A DNA stretch of 35,395 nt, from assembly GCA_002339085.1 (NCBI GenBank), contig DDDX01000091.1:1-35395 (forward strand), given 5' to 3'. A program made the translations under genes and the position numbers. Shown here one piece after another: positions 1-8,140 of this stretch (position 1 is its first letter; each line of letters opens with the position of its first letter). Origin of the DNA: Cellvibrionales bacterium UBA1969. Its GTDB lineage: Bacteria; Pseudomonadota; Gammaproteobacteria; Pseudomonadales; UBA7434. The notes beneath the pieces were generated by a model, which was given only the letters and a program-made list of their open reading frames with translations, was not told the origin of the DNA and did no database searches.

Positions 1-1
1 T

Positions 2-898
2 TTCTTATTGATGCCAATATGGACCCGTTTAGAAACGACTAAGCCCATTCCTGATAGGGTGACGACTACTGGCGGTATGGGCACGTTTAGAGCCTTTGGG
101 GTGTTGGCTTTGATTCTCGCTTTAGCAATTATTCCACTTAAAGCAGTGGCTGCCGAATCGGCTTTTGACTGCGGGCAGATACCTTGTGCCGAGATTGATA
201 TTGATCTTCATGATAAAGAATCGATGCAGCGGGGGTCCGCACTGTTTGTTAACTATTGCATGGGTTGCCATTCGGCTAAATACATGCGTTGGGGTCGATT
301 GTCTGACGATCTCGGTATCCCTGAGTCATTGGCTAAAGAACACCTTATTTTAGGTCAAGACACCAAGTTTGGTGCTTTGATGAACATCTCGATGACCGAA
401 CAGTATGGTAAGAACGTATTTGGCGGCACCCCCCCCGACTTGACATTGGTGGCGCGAGTCCGCTCACCAGAGTGGCTGTATACCTATTTGACTTCTTTTT
501 ATATTGACCCTTCACGGCCTTATGGGGTTAACAATCTCGTATTTAAAGATGTTGGTATGCCGCATGTCTTGCTGGACCTTCAGGGCGAGACTGTTTGTCG
601 TCCACCAATCGCCATTGCGGCTAATGGTGGTATCAAGCGTGATAACAATGGACAGCCTTTGGAGGATTCTTCAAGGGGAGATTGTGGTAGAGTAGTAACC
701 GGTGACGTGCCAGGTAGCATGGACCCACAAGAGTATGAAGCAGCCATGAATGACTTAGTGAGTTTCATGACCTATATGGCTGAACCTAGTGCAGCAAAGC
801 GTGAACGTATGGGCGTGAGCGTGTTATTATTTATTGCTGTGTTTTTTGTTTTTGCGTTCTTATTGAACCGCGAATATTGGAAGGATGTCGATCATTAA
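2..898 (+). CDS. petC: Cytochrome c1, apparently fused to the C-terminus of cytochrome b (5'-partial)
   Basis: This is the haem c subunit of the cytochrome bc1 complex, passing electrons from the Rieske protein to a soluble cytochrome c on the periplasmic face of the inner membrane. Numbering from the codon at position 8, the haem motif CMGCH is at residues 84-88, the probable axial Met is in DVGMPHVLLDL, and a C-terminal membrane anchor precedes the end NREYWKDVDH. A signal-peptide-like segment begins at the internal ATG (position 77, residue 24). The codons before it read LMPIWTRLETTKPIPDRV, which looks like the end of cytochrome b, and no stop lies between them and the signal segment. The frame is open to the window edge. 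This suggests a petB-petC polyprotein like FbcH of Bradyrhizobium. The alternative is separate translation from the ATG at 77, but its ribosome site is poor. Cytochrome c1 is certain; the fusion is inferred. Confidence 0.9.
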   Translation, partial: FLLMPIWTRLETTKPIPDRVTTTGGMGTFRAFGVLALILALAIIPLKAVAAESAFDCGQIPCAEIDIDLHDKESMQRGSALFVNYCMGCHSAKYMRWGRLSDDLGIPESLAKEHLILGQDTKFGALMNISMTEQYGKNVFGGTPPDLTLVARVRSPEWLYTYLTSFYIDPSRPYGVNNLVFKDVGMPHVLLDLQGETVCRPPIAIAANGGIKRDNNGQPLEDSSRGDCGRVVTGDVPGSMDPQEYEAAMNDLVSFMTYMAEPSAAKRERMGVSVLLFIAVFFVFAFLLNREYWKDVDH

Positions 899-1550
899 TA
901 CTGAAACAGATCCGCTAGAATCGGTAACTAAACGCTCTGCTATGAGCCTTCTTTCTGACCCTGCAAGCCATTATAGTCATCGGGTTAGAATCGTCTTGGC
1001 TGAAAAAGGGGTCACCTGCGATATTATTGATATTGATGGGAAGAATCCTCCTGCAGATCTTACTGAAGTGAATCCTTATGGTTCCTTACCCACCTTATTA
1101 GACCGTGATTTAGTGTTGTATGAGTCTAAGGTGATTATGGAATACTTAGATGAACGCTTCCCGCATCCGCCTTTGTTGCCAGTGTATCCGGTTGCCCGCG
1201 GCGAAAGTCGCTTATATATTTATCGCATTGAGCGAGATTGGTGTACTTTACTCGATGCGATTGAAGGCGGCCAGCTTGAATCACCGGCTATTCAAATGAA
1301 AGATCTTACCGACGGCTTGGTAGGTATTGCCCCTATTTTTGGTGACAAGCCATTTTTTATGAGCGATGAATTCACCTTGGTTGATTGTTGTTTAGGACCC
1401 ATTCTTTGGCGCTTAGAATCAATTGGGATCAAGTTGCCCAATAATAAGCAGGTGAAGCCATTACTCGAGTATATGAGGCGGCTATTTGATATGGAATCTT
1501 TTCAAACCAGCTTAACTGAAGTTGAGCGTGAGATGAGGCCGAGTTTATAA
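885..1550 (+). CDS. sspA: Stringent starvation protein A
   Basis: SspA has a glutathione-S-transferase fold but is not an active transferase. It binds RNA polymerase and affects stationary-phase and acid-stress transcription. The thioredoxin-like N-terminal half starts near residue 20 (MSLLSDPASHYSHRVRIVLAE) and is followed by the helical GST C-terminal half. The family's PHP surface motif is present at residues 93-95 (RFPHPPLLP). The ATG start lies inside the last codons of the cytochrome c1 frame, giving a 14-nt overlap and suggesting translational coupling. The first 15 or so residues are not typical of the family, so a slightly later start cannot be excluded. The order petC-sspA-sspB is the usual gammaproteobacterial one, which supports the call. 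Confidence 0.95.
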   Translation: MSIINTETDPLESVTKRSAMSLLSDPASHYSHRVRIVLAEKGVTCDIIDIDGKNPPADLTEVNPYGSLPTLLDRDLVLYESKVIMEYLDERFPHPPLLPVYPVARGESRLYIYRIERDWCTLLDAIEGGQLESPAIQMKDLTDGLVGIAPIFGDKPFFMSDEFTLVDCCLGPILWRLESIGIKLPNNKQVKPLLEYMRRLFDMESFQTSLTEVEREMRPSL

Positions 1551-1649
1551 GCTTTACACTGCCCAGAAGATCACGAATGGTGAAAAGCGGTGACAGTAAT
1601 ATGAGTCTAGATGCTGCATTTTTAGAAGAACATTGACTGAGGGTATGGT

Positions 1650-2087
1650 GTGACAGATTCAAAAACAGCCGGCATGTCATCTAGCAGGTCATATTTAGTC
1701 AATGCCCTCTATCAGTGGATTGTCGATAATAATTGTACTCCCTATGTGTTAGTAGACGCTTTTGCTGCGGATGTCGAAGTTCCTCAAGATTATGTCAAAG
1801 ATGGGCAGATTGTTCTTAACATCGCCCCATCAGCGATCAGTGATTTGCTAGTCAATACCACTAGCTTGACGTTTAATGCTCGATTTGGGGGTATTCCTAT
1901 GGATATCTATGTACCGATGAGTGCACTATTAGGGATTTACGCAAGAGAGAATGGCCAGGGTATGATGTTTGAGCCTGAAGATGCGCCAGATCCCGATTCA
2001 GAACCGCCACCAGGACCTAAGTTAGTTTCAGATAAAAAGCCGAGCGGCAGTAAAGCCGAAAAACCGAGCTTGAGAGTCGTTAAGTAA
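1650..2087 (+). CDS. sspB: ClpXP protease specificity-enhancing factor SspB
   Basis: SspB is the cytoplasmic adaptor that tethers ssrA-tagged proteins to ClpXP. The conserved core is clear: YLVNALYQWIVDNN near the start, then DGQIVLNIAPSAI, FNARFGGIP and IYARENGQGMMFEPE. A Pro/Asp/Ser/Lys-rich linker follows and the protein ends in PSLRVVK, which fits the ClpX-binding (XB) tail at residues 139-145. The GTG at 1650 is preferred because GAGGG lies 6 nt upstream. An ATG at 1674 would give a start closer to the E. coli protein and is the alternative. It lies 99 bp after sspA and converges with dolP, with only 40 bp between the stops and no clear hairpin. Confidence 0.95.
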   Translation: MTDSKTAGMSSSRSYLVNALYQWIVDNNCTPYVLVDAFAADVEVPQDYVKDGQIVLNIAPSAISDLLVNTTSLTFNARFGGIPMDIYVPMSALLGIYARENGQGMMFEPEDAPDPDSEPPPGPKLVSDKKPSGSKAEKPSLRVVK

Positions 2088-2127
2088 CTCTTGACTATAA
2101 AATTTAAAACTCCGAATCGGTTCTTGT

Positions 2128-2709
2128 TTAATCAATATACTCAAACACACGCACAATTTTTTGTAGGCCATAGGCCTTTTTGGTTGATTCAACAATGCTA
2201 TCTGCTTCAGCATGACTGACTAAGCCCATAAGAAAAATAACCCCATCATTGACCACCACTTTAACCCTGTTGCTATCGACGTCGTTACTTAATAAAAATC
2301 GTGTTTTAACTTTCCTGCTTAGCCAAGCATCGGCTAGCTTGGCGCTGTTTGAACGAGGCGGCGATACGTTTAATTCATTGTTAACACGTCTGACCTTACG
2401 AATTTTACTGACGGTCTTTGTGGCGATTGCTCGCATGTCATTATCAGAGACATTGCCTGTGATTAGGACGACGCCATTGAAGCTGTTAACCGTGACTTGC
2501 GCAGGCTTAAATCGCTCATCGCTTTTGTTCAAGTTTACTTTAGCTTTAGTCTCTATCAATTGGTCATCAACAAAAGCACCGGTTGTTCTCTTGCCGTAAT
2601 TTTCACCGATAGGTTTATCTCGCGATATCGAAATCACCGAACTGCAAGCTGATAAAAAAAAACTGCTTGATATGAGTAGTAGCAGTGCTGTTGATCGATT
2701 TATTGTCAT
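2128..2709 (-). CDS. dolP: BON-domain outer-membrane lipoprotein (DolP/YraP type)
   Basis: This is a lipoprotein with two BON domains. DolP in E. coli sits on the inner face of the outer membrane and supports envelope integrity and BAM function. A lipobox LSAC places the lipidated Cys at residue 22, with no Asp at +2. The first BON domain covers roughly residues 45-115 (VTVNSFNGVVLITGNVSD) and the second roughly 120-190 (KVVVNDGVIFLMGLVSHAEAD). The length of 193 residues matches the family. It is the last gene of the leftward lpoA-(yraN)-diaA-dolP series, the same order as in E. coli, which is why I use the dolP name rather than a generic BON label. Confidence 0.9.
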   Translation of the reverse strand: MTINRSTALLLLISSSFFLSACSSVISISRDKPIGENYGKRTTGAFVDDQLIETKAKVNLNKSDERFKPAQVTVNSFNGVVLITGNVSDNDMRAIATKTVSKIRKVRRVNNELNVSPPRSNSAKLADAWLSRKVKTRFLLSNDVDSNRVKVVVNDGVIFLMGLVSHAEADSIVESTKKAYGLQKIVRVFEYID

Positions 2710-2740
2710 TGTCAGGTACCTGGCCGACGGATAATCCTAG

Positions 2741-3313
2741 TTAAATAGCAAATAATTGATATTCAATAATATCGCTTAATCCATTGAAAATGAAGAGTGA
2801 AAGTTCGTGCATTCTTGCCAAATTATCGGCCTCTATGGGTAAATGTATTAGCTGACCGAACTGTACTATTTGCTCACTTAGCGGGCCCATACACATAATA
2901 ATACAGGTGATATCTCGGTCATTCGCCGCTTTGATGAAGTCTTTTAAGCTGTCGTTCTTAGTGTTCTCACAGGCAATCAACACCATATCACCGGGCTGGG
3001 CTAATGCCTGGAAGGGTTGAATATAATGCTTTGAATGGTTTGGGCTATAAAGTGAGGTCTGATTGTTGAGTGCTATCACCGGCAGGCTAGGTCTTTGATC
3101 GCTATTTCGATAAAGCATCGTCTGACAGAAAACAGCCGTTAACGGAGTGAGTGTATCAAGACCTAGAATGTAAAGAGTCCTATCTTGGGCTAGGTTTGCA
3201 GCCATGAATTGACCGATTTCATTAATACTGTTGGTCAATGATGGCGGTAAGTTACCTAAGTGCTGCATCGCCGAAGCAATTCTGTCAGCTATGAAGGAGG
3301 ATTCATTGATCAT
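2741..3313 (-). CDS. diaA: SIS-domain DnaA initiator-associating protein (DiaA-like, divergent)
   Basis: DiaA binds DnaA as a tetramer and promotes replication initiation at oriC. The position between the yraN remnant and dolP, the length (190 residues; E. coli 196) and blocks such as RPSLPVIALNN and MHELSLFIFNGLSDIIE support the assignment. The Leu-Phe pair near the C-terminus (L187-F188) lines up with E. coli L190-F191, reported as needed for DnaA contact. The phosphosugar-site motifs of SIS proteins are not recognisable: the GNGTSAANA segment is replaced by GLDTLTPLT and STRGNS by CENTKND. I infer a DnaA-binding role without sugar-phosphate binding. Family membership is firm; the exact function is less so. 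Confidence 0.85.
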   Translation of the reverse strand: MINESSFIADRIASAMQHLGNLPPSLTNSINEIGQFMAANLAQDRTLYILGLDTLTPLTAVFCQTMLYRNSDQRPSLPVIALNNQTSLYSPNHSKHYIQPFQALAQPGDMVLIACENTKNDSLKDFIKAANDRDITCIIMCMGPLSEQIVQFGQLIHLPIEADNLARMHELSLFIFNGLSDIIEYQLFAI

Positions 3314-3358
3314 GTAAAAAAATGCTCTTATTAGCGGCGTTGGTAAAGGGATAAAAAA

Positions 3359-3523
3359 CTACATAAAGGCGTTTTGCATCCAAATAATAGTATAAGGTAA
3401 TTTTGTCTCGCTAGGCGACATTGCAATGAAATTAAATTGGCTAGCGGTATCGGTTTGATGGCGCTGAAAAAACTGCAGTGAAGTGGCTTCAGTTGTTTTA
3501 CCTATTTTTAGTTTATTTGCCAT
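3359..3523 (-). pseudogene. yraN: Internally deleted yraN (UPF0102) remnant, 54 codons, still in frame
   Basis: YraN is a conserved small protein of the endonuclease-like UPF0102 family that normally sits between lpoA and diaA. Exactly in that slot is an open frame of 54 codons with an ATG at 3523 and AGG 5 nt upstream. Its first part (KIGKTTEATSLQFFQRHQ) resembles the YraN N-terminus (x-G-x-x-x-E-x-x-A-x-x-[FW]-L). Its second part (SQFNFIAM...IIWMQNAF) resembles the YraN C-terminus, for example RFDVVAF...VEWIKDAF in E. coli. The middle, with GEIDLI and the FVEVK-like strand that forms the presumed nuclease core, is missing. It begins 18 bp after lpoA, so it is probably still transcribed and translated. 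It could be a neutral remnant or a retained micro-protein. Confidence 0.6.
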
Positions 3524-3541
3524 GAGCGCCTATTGTCATAG

Positions 3542-5398
3542 TTATGGAAACGATGCGGGTTTTATTTTTCCACGATTAAACTGAACCAGCTGCAATTTTC
3601 GATTAATACGGTTAGTGTTAATTGAAAGCTGACCGGTTTTGCCTAAAAATACTTGCTGAGAGCTTTGTTGCATTTGTCCAAGATAAGGATAAACATAAAA
3701 CGCATCAAGGCCCATGGCAAATAGTCGACCTAACAGTTTGTTATCTTTATATCGTGAGTGAGACTTTTTTTTGATTGCGTTATCGGTTAACACCCAAGGA
3801 ATTTCATTGAAAATGATTCCATTTAGATCTCTATTACTGTTGCTCTCTACACCATTATAAATGTGAGAACTGCTGTACACCGGCAACTTAGATGCATAAT
3901 GATAGGCAAGTAGTGGTTTGATACTTTTAGCTTGTTGGCTGTTGGCGAAAAGAATAATGACATCGACATCATCACGACGACGGGGGGTGAATTCGATCGA
4001 GGTATCTAACAGTCTTTCGATTTGCTGATATCTCGCCTGGCTTTGTGGTAATAATAAGCTTTTAGCAATTTCTGATGAATAGTTTTTAGCTTCAGATAGC
4101 ACCGTTTGATTGAGTGTTTGTCCTCCTAAGGTTGCCCATCGCTGTCTAAAGGCAAGCCCTGCACGTCTCGACCAATCGGCATTAGACTGGATGATGATGG
4201 CATTTTTATGGCCGTTGCGACGCGCATTGTTAGCTAATTGTAGCGCTTCATCCTCAGCGGCTAAACCAAATTGAATAATCGAGGGGTTGGTGATTGTTGT
4301 TTCAGTTAAATAATTTAATGCAATCACTGATATCTTAGGATTTAGCGAGGCAAGCTTTTCAAGCTGTTTTTTTTGCAGGGGGCCTATTACTAAATCAATC
4401 GATTCTTGCTCTAGGCGTTGATAAATACTTTTAATGCTCTTTTGGTGGCTGTCATAGCTGATAATTTTAGGCGGTTGCCAACCGTGTTCTTTAGCATAAA
4501 AATAGCCTGCCATAATACCGTCTTGCACGGCAATTCCTGCTTCTGACAGTGGCCCGCTTAAAGGGAGGATAAGCGCAATTTTCTTTACTTGCTGCGAGAG
4601 AGGGTCGGTCATTGCAGGCAGCTCGAACGGTGGCTTTATGGCTGCAATATGGTTAGGCCATTTGCGCTGCCAAGTTCTTAATAGTCGGCTCTGTTCAGCG
4701 GGGCCGAGATCGGTTAGATGATGAATGCGAGCTAAACTGAGCCACGCTATGATCTCAGGGGAGTGATTTTTATTAAGCTGTTGCTCAAGTTCACCTAATG
4801 ATAAGGCCACTAAGCAGTCCCAGATTGCTTGATGATTAGTGGTTTTTTGCGACTCAGATAATTGTTCAGGCTTGATTGCCATCCGGTGCTTAAAGCTTAA
4901 AAAATATTGTCCTCTAACAAACAATATCTCAGCTTGCAGAGACGCTAGCCCAAGCTGGTCAACAATGGTCATACGCGGTGTCGCTCTAATTAGGGCGGGG
5001 TGATTTAACCAATCATCAATACGTTTAAAATTACCTTGATAAAGCCATAGTTTAGATGCCGCCAAGCTGAAATCGGCCATTTGATCCACACGCAACTGAT
5101 CGATGGTGATCAGTTTAATGGCTTTGTTGGCGATTGGCCATCGCTGTTCTCGGCTTGCAGCAGTTAAAATAGCAGGTAATAAATCGACTTGTTGTTCAGC
5201 GTCAGCATCATTAAATTGCTTGAGGATTTTATCCAGTCTGGGTGATTTTTCCGTGTCCGCCTGATTAAACACTCGCGTCTCATCGCTAAAAAGTGGGGGT
5301 GTTACCGGCGGTGAACTGCTGCAGGCAGATAACAGAAGAATTAGCCCAAAAGTGATCGAATGAGCGATAAAGGCTTGAAAGGGTAAACGCAATGTCAT
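3542..5398 (-). CDS. lpoA: Penicillin-binding protein activator LpoA
   Basis: LpoA is the outer-membrane lipoprotein that reaches through the periplasm to activate the peptidoglycan synthase PBP1a. A signal peptide with lipobox LSAC gives lipidated Cys26. Residues of about 30-260 form the helical TPR-like N-terminal domain. From about residue 270 (VKKIALILPLSGPLSEAGIAV) the protein becomes a type-1 periplasmic-binding-protein fold, as in the family, with DLVIGPLQKKQLEKLA and FQFGL-like strands. The length of 618 residues is normal. It is divergent from rsmI with 175 bp between the starts, the classical arrangement, and leads the leftward yraN-diaA-dolP series. I see no unusual feature in it. 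Confidence 0.93.
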   Translation of the reverse strand: MTLRLPFQAFIAHSITFGLILLLSACSSSPPVTPPLFSDETRVFNQADTEKSPRLDKILKQFNDADAEQQVDLLPAILTAASREQRWPIANKAIKLITIDQLRVDQMADFSLAASKLWLYQGNFKRIDDWLNHPALIRATPRMTIVDQLGLASLQAEILFVRGQYFLSFKHRMAIKPEQLSESQKTTNHQAIWDCLVALSLGELEQQLNKNHSPEIIAWLSLARIHHLTDLGPAEQSRLLRTWQRKWPNHIAAIKPPFELPAMTDPLSQQVKKIALILPLSGPLSEAGIAVQDGIMAGYFYAKEHGWQPPKIISYDSHQKSIKSIYQRLEQESIDLVIGPLQKKQLEKLASLNPKISVIALNYLTETTITNPSIIQFGLAAEDEALQLANNARRNGHKNAIIIQSNADWSRRAGLAFRQRWATLGGQTLNQTVLSEAKNYSSEIAKSLLLPQSQARYQQIERLLDTSIEFTPRRRDDVDVIILFANSQQAKSIKPLLAYHYASKLPVYSSSHIYNGVESNSNRDLNGIIFNEIPWVLTDNAIKKKSHSRYKDNKLLGRLFAMGLDAFYVYPYLGQMQQSSQQVFLGKTGQLSINTNRINRKLQLVQFNRGKIKPASFP

Positions 5399-5573
5399 GA
5401 TTTTGGGTACAATGTATTCCAGTGAGTGATACGATCTTAGCTTATCGTAGACAGATCATGAGCTTAATAGCACTAGACCATTTAAAACATCTAATAAACT
5501 TTCACGTCAAGACTAGCATAAATAGCTTGGATACGAGCGTAAAGTAGCAGATTACAGGCTGGGAGTAAAAATT

Positions 5574-6512
5574 ATGCAAGATTCTGAGTCCAGGCAAATT
5601 GCCGTTGATCATGCGGCGACAGCCATTAGCAATGAAAGTGTTCGCGCAGGCCAGTACTGGCCACCATCAACTCTCTACGTCGTTGCCACGCCCATTGGTA
5701 ATCTTGGGGATATGAGCCCTCGTGCGATCAAGGTACTCTCAGAAGTTGACTTAATCGCCGCTGAAGATACGCGTCATAGTAGCAGTTTGTGCCAGTATTT
5801 TGCGATTACTACCCCAATGTTTGCTTGCCATGAACACAATGAAACGCAGGCAGCTGTCCAGTTGATTGAACGCCTAGCCAAGGGTCAATCGGTGGCGCTT
5901 ATCAGTGATGCTGGCACGCCGCTTATTTCCGATCCTGGCTATGCGATCGTTCGGCGAGTGCGCGAGCAAGGTTATCGAGTTTCACCGGTGCCAGGCCCTT
6001 GTGCGTTAACCAGTGCCTTATCAGCAGCGGGTTTACCCACCGATCGATTTAGCTTCGAAGGGTTTTTGCCGGCAAAGGCTGGCCAACGAGAAAAGCGATT
6101 ACGTGGTTTAAGTCAGCAGACTGGTAGTCTTATTTTTTATGAGGCGCCTCACCGCATTGTTGCGAGTTTAACGGCAATGGTTGATGCCTTTGGCTCCGAT
6201 CGTGAGGCTGTTCTAGCGCGAGAACTAACCAAGCGATATGAAACGATTACCAATGGTTCACTGACCTCATTACTTGCTAAAGTGACTGCTGATAAGAATC
6301 AGCAGCGTGGCGAGATGGTTATCATTATTAACGGCTTGGCGGTCACTGAAGAGCAACGTTCAGAGAAAGAATTAGCCGCTGAACAGGTGCTTATGACACT
6401 TTTAAGTGAATTACCTGTCAAACAGGCAACCGGTCTGGCAGTGAAGTTGACGGGTTTAAAGAAAAATTATTTATATAATCGAGCAATTGATTTGGCGAAA
6501 GATACGTCATAA
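5574..6512 (+). CDS. rsmI: 16S rRNA (cytidine(1402)-2'-O)-methyltransferase RsmI
   Basis: RsmI uses S-adenosylmethionine to 2'-O-methylate C1402 in the decoding centre of 16S rRNA. Family motifs are intact: TPIGNLGD at residues 39-46, IAAEDTRHSS near 66-75, LISDAGTPLISDPGY near 114-128, PGPCALTSALSAAGL, and FEGFLPAK followed by FYEAPHRI. The ATG at 5574 is preceded by GGGAG at 8 nt spacing. This start gives about 15 more N-terminal residues than E. coli RsmI, with no sign of a different origin. It is transcribed away from lpoA and followed by a lipoprotein gene and then rnpB; rsmI next to rnpB is a common gammaproteobacterial arrangement. Confidence 0.96.
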   Translation: MQDSESRQIAVDHAATAISNESVRAGQYWPPSTLYVVATPIGNLGDMSPRAIKVLSEVDLIAAEDTRHSSSLCQYFAITTPMFACHEHNETQAAVQLIERLAKGQSVALISDAGTPLISDPGYAIVRRVREQGYRVSPVPGPCALTSALSAAGLPTDRFSFEGFLPAKAGQREKRLRGLSQQTGSLIFYEAPHRIVASLTAMVDAFGSDREAVLARELTKRYETITNGSLTSLLAKVTADKNQQRGEMVIIINGLAVTEEQRSEKELAAEQVLMTLLSELPVKQATGLAVKLTGLKKNYLYNRAIDLAKDTS

Positions 6513-6560
6513 AGTATGCTGAATTAGAACCTATTTTACTGTCGGATTGAGGAGAATCAT

Positions 6561-7004
6561 ATGCCTAACCATTTAAGTCACATTATCCAGCCGCTGATCC
6601 GTTTAATGGCAATACTCAGTGCGATGACTTTGGCGGCCTGTGCGAGCAATCAATCGATTACTGCGGCGATTTCAGCTTACCAACAACAAGCCGAAAAAGT
6701 GAGCTTAGGGCAAAGTAAAGAAGAAGTATTGGCACTGCTGCAGCCGACACAAATGAATTTACGCTCGCAGTCGATGAAAGCTGCTGAAACCTATATTGAC
6801 AATGACCGCTTGAAAGAGATTGTTTTTTTTCGCTCGCGCACCTTTGCCGATGGCATTGTTACCGATGATGAATTTACCCCCTATGTGTTCGAAGACGGTG
6901 TGTTAGTGGCTATTGGTTGGACAGCAATAGGCGGGCCAAAAACACAGGCCCAGTCACGTAATAATGATTCCACTATTCATTTGCATAGCCGTTTTATTTA
7001 TTAA
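6561..7004 (+). CDS. Small lipoprotein with BamE/DUF3192-like domain
   Basis: This is a 147-residue predicted lipoprotein of unknown role. The signal segment ends in lipobox LAAC, giving lipidated Cys27; the next residues ASNQ lack an inner-membrane retention Asp, so an outer-membrane location is likely. The body contains the VSLGQSKEEVLALL element typical of small BamE-fold or DUF3192 lipoproteins and ends in a compact beta portion with DDEFTPYVFEDGVLVAIGW, which resembles the DUF3192 C-terminus. The ATG has GAGGAG about 7 nt upstream. It follows rsmI by 48 bp and probably shares its transcript. No partner can be named from context; DUF3192 is my best guess from memory of the motif. Confidence 0.7.
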   Translation: MPNHLSHIIQPLIRLMAILSAMTLAACASNQSITAAISAYQQQAEKVSLGQSKEEVLALLQPTQMNLRSQSMKAAETYIDNDRLKEIVFFRSRTFADGIVTDDEFTPYVFEDGVLVAIGWTAIGGPKTQAQSRNNDSTIHLHSRFIY

Positions 7005-7068
7005 CAATCAAGTACTTACTTTTCATTTTCATCTTCGTTGTAATCATCAATTATTACCAGCGGCCAAA

Positions 7069-7109
7069 TAAAGCGCTTGCGCTTTAGATTAGGGCTGTTA
7101 AGCTCGCGC
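7069..7109 (+). promoter_or_regulatory. Putative rnpB promoter region with a perfect 8-bp-arm dyad
   Basis: An inverted repeat of TAAAGCGC and GCGCTTTA with a 2-nt centre occupies 7069-7086. Its right half contains TTGCGC, usable as a -35 element, and TAAGCT at 7099-7104 is a possible -10 at 16-nt spacing. A GC-rich stretch (GCGCC) follows just before the RNase P RNA 5' end, as expected for a stringently controlled stable-RNA promoter. The -10 match is weak, so the promoter assignment is tentative; the dyad itself is directly visible. Confidence 0.35.
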
Positions 7110-7473
7110 CCAGAGTCGGCTAGACAATCGCGGATAGATACTCTTGGGTATTTATCGGAGGAAAGTCCGGGCTCCATAGGGCAGGGTGCCAGGTAACCCC
7201 TGGGCGGCGCAAGCCGACGGCCAGTGCAACAGAAAGTAAACCGCCTAAGTCTATGCTTGCATAGAACGGTAAGGGTGAAAGGGTGCGTTAAGAGCGCACC
7301 GCGTCGCTGGTAACAGTTGACGGCACGGTAAACCCCACTCGGAGCAAGGCCAAATAGGGATCCTACAGGCGCGGCCCGCGCTGGATCCGGGTAGGCCGCT
7401 TGAGGGTTGCGGTGACGCAATTCCCAGATGAATGGTTGTCCACGACAGAACCCGGCTTATCGGCCGACTCACT
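7110..7473 (+). ncRNA. rnpB: RNase P RNA, bacterial type A (M1 RNA)
   Basis: This is the catalytic RNA that matures the 5' ends of tRNAs. The universally conserved block GGAGGAAAGTCCGGGCTCC lies near 7157-7176, followed by ATAGGGCAGGGTGCCAGGTAA. The downstream conserved pieces GGTAAACCCCACTCGGAGCAA and the late block ending CCCAGATGAATGGTTGTCC are present, then the closing segment GACAGAACCCGGCTTATCG. The ends pair as helix P1: GAGTCGGC (7113-7120) with GCCGACTC (7463-7470). A length of about 364 nt fits type A (E. coli 377). Exact ends are estimated from P1 and may be off by a few nucleotides. It follows rsmI and the lipoprotein gene. Confidence 0.95.
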
Positions 7474-7538
7474 TTTTTATGGCAGGCCATCGCCGTCATC
7501 ATGGCGGCGATGGTCTCGCGTTAACCCTCCGTTTTTTT
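7471..7538 (+). terminator. 3' region of rnpB: T-run, strong hairpin and second T-run
   Basis: Six T residues (7473-7478) follow directly after the closing P1 strand. Next comes a 9-bp perfect stem, CCATCGCCG (7487-7495) with CGGCGATGG (7505-7513), and a run of eight Ts lies about 17 nt further on. Because the second T-run is not adjacent to the stem, which of the two T-runs marks termination is unclear. Confidence 0.45.
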
Positions 7539-7621
7539 TCTTGAGCAATGGCAATGGTCGCTTATGATGAATTCCGTTAGCATCACATTATGAATTTATG
7601 TTGCTTTTTTTCGAGGTGAAT

Positions 7622-8140
7622 ATGTCTGAGCAAATGATCAAAGAGTTATCGGCGAAACAAGATATTAGCGAAACCTTAGCGCGTTATTGCCGGGGTTTGG
7701 ATCGTATGGATAAGGCGATGGCCTACGCGGTTTTTCATCCCAATGCCGAAGTGGATTACTTCGGGATTTTTCAAGGGTCGGGCCATGCCTTTGTTGACTG
7801 GGTTTGGCAGGCGCATGCGGTAATGCAGTCGCATTCTCATCAAATTACCAACACACTGATTCAAGTAGCTGGCGATATCGCTGTGAGCGAGGCTTATGTG
7901 ACGGTGACTTTGCAATTCGATTCAAGGCAAACAGATAATTTTACTGAGACCATCGCGAGGGGACGTTATCTTGACCGCTGGTGTCGTTACCAAGATCGCT
8001 GGGTGATTGATTCACGCTTACACATTGTCGATGCCCAATCAACCTATCAACCCAGTGATATGAGCAAGGCCGAGGAGTCTCGCCGTGATATCGATGATCC
8101 GTCTTTCAAATTTTTTCAGCTAGCGGGATTTTCAATCTAA
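7622..8140 (+). CDS. SnoaL-like (NTF2-fold) protein
   Basis: This is a protein of about 172 residues with the SnoaL_4/NTF2-like fold, a family that includes ketosteroid isomerase-like enzymes and polyketide cyclases as well as many non-enzymatic members. Typical features are the helical start with ISETLARYCRGLDRMD, the core AVFHPNAEVDYFG, then SHSHQITNTLIQVAGDIAVSEAYVTVTL and the closing strand YLDRWCRYQDRWVIDSRLH. Members with this pattern often lie in catabolic clusters of actinobacteria and marine proteobacteria. The ATG at 7622 is chosen over an upstream in-frame start at 7598 because GAGGTG lies just before it. It stands alone between rnpB and tRNA-Arg, and its substrate is unknown; the nearby steroid-type genes make a role with them possible. 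Confidence 0.75.
   Translation: MSEQMIKELSAKQDISETLARYCRGLDRMDKAMAYAVFHPNAEVDYFGIFQGSGHAFVDWVWQAHAVMQSHSHQITNTLIQVAGDIAVSEAYVTVTLQFDSRQTDNFTETIARGRYLDRWCRYQDRWVIDSRLHIVDAQSTYQPSDMSKAEESRRDIDDPSFKFFQLAGFSI

Noticed and set aside
7016..7502. Two minus-strand open frames across the RNase P RNA
   Set aside because: The region is fully explained by conserved rnpB sequence and structure; the frames are antisense to it.
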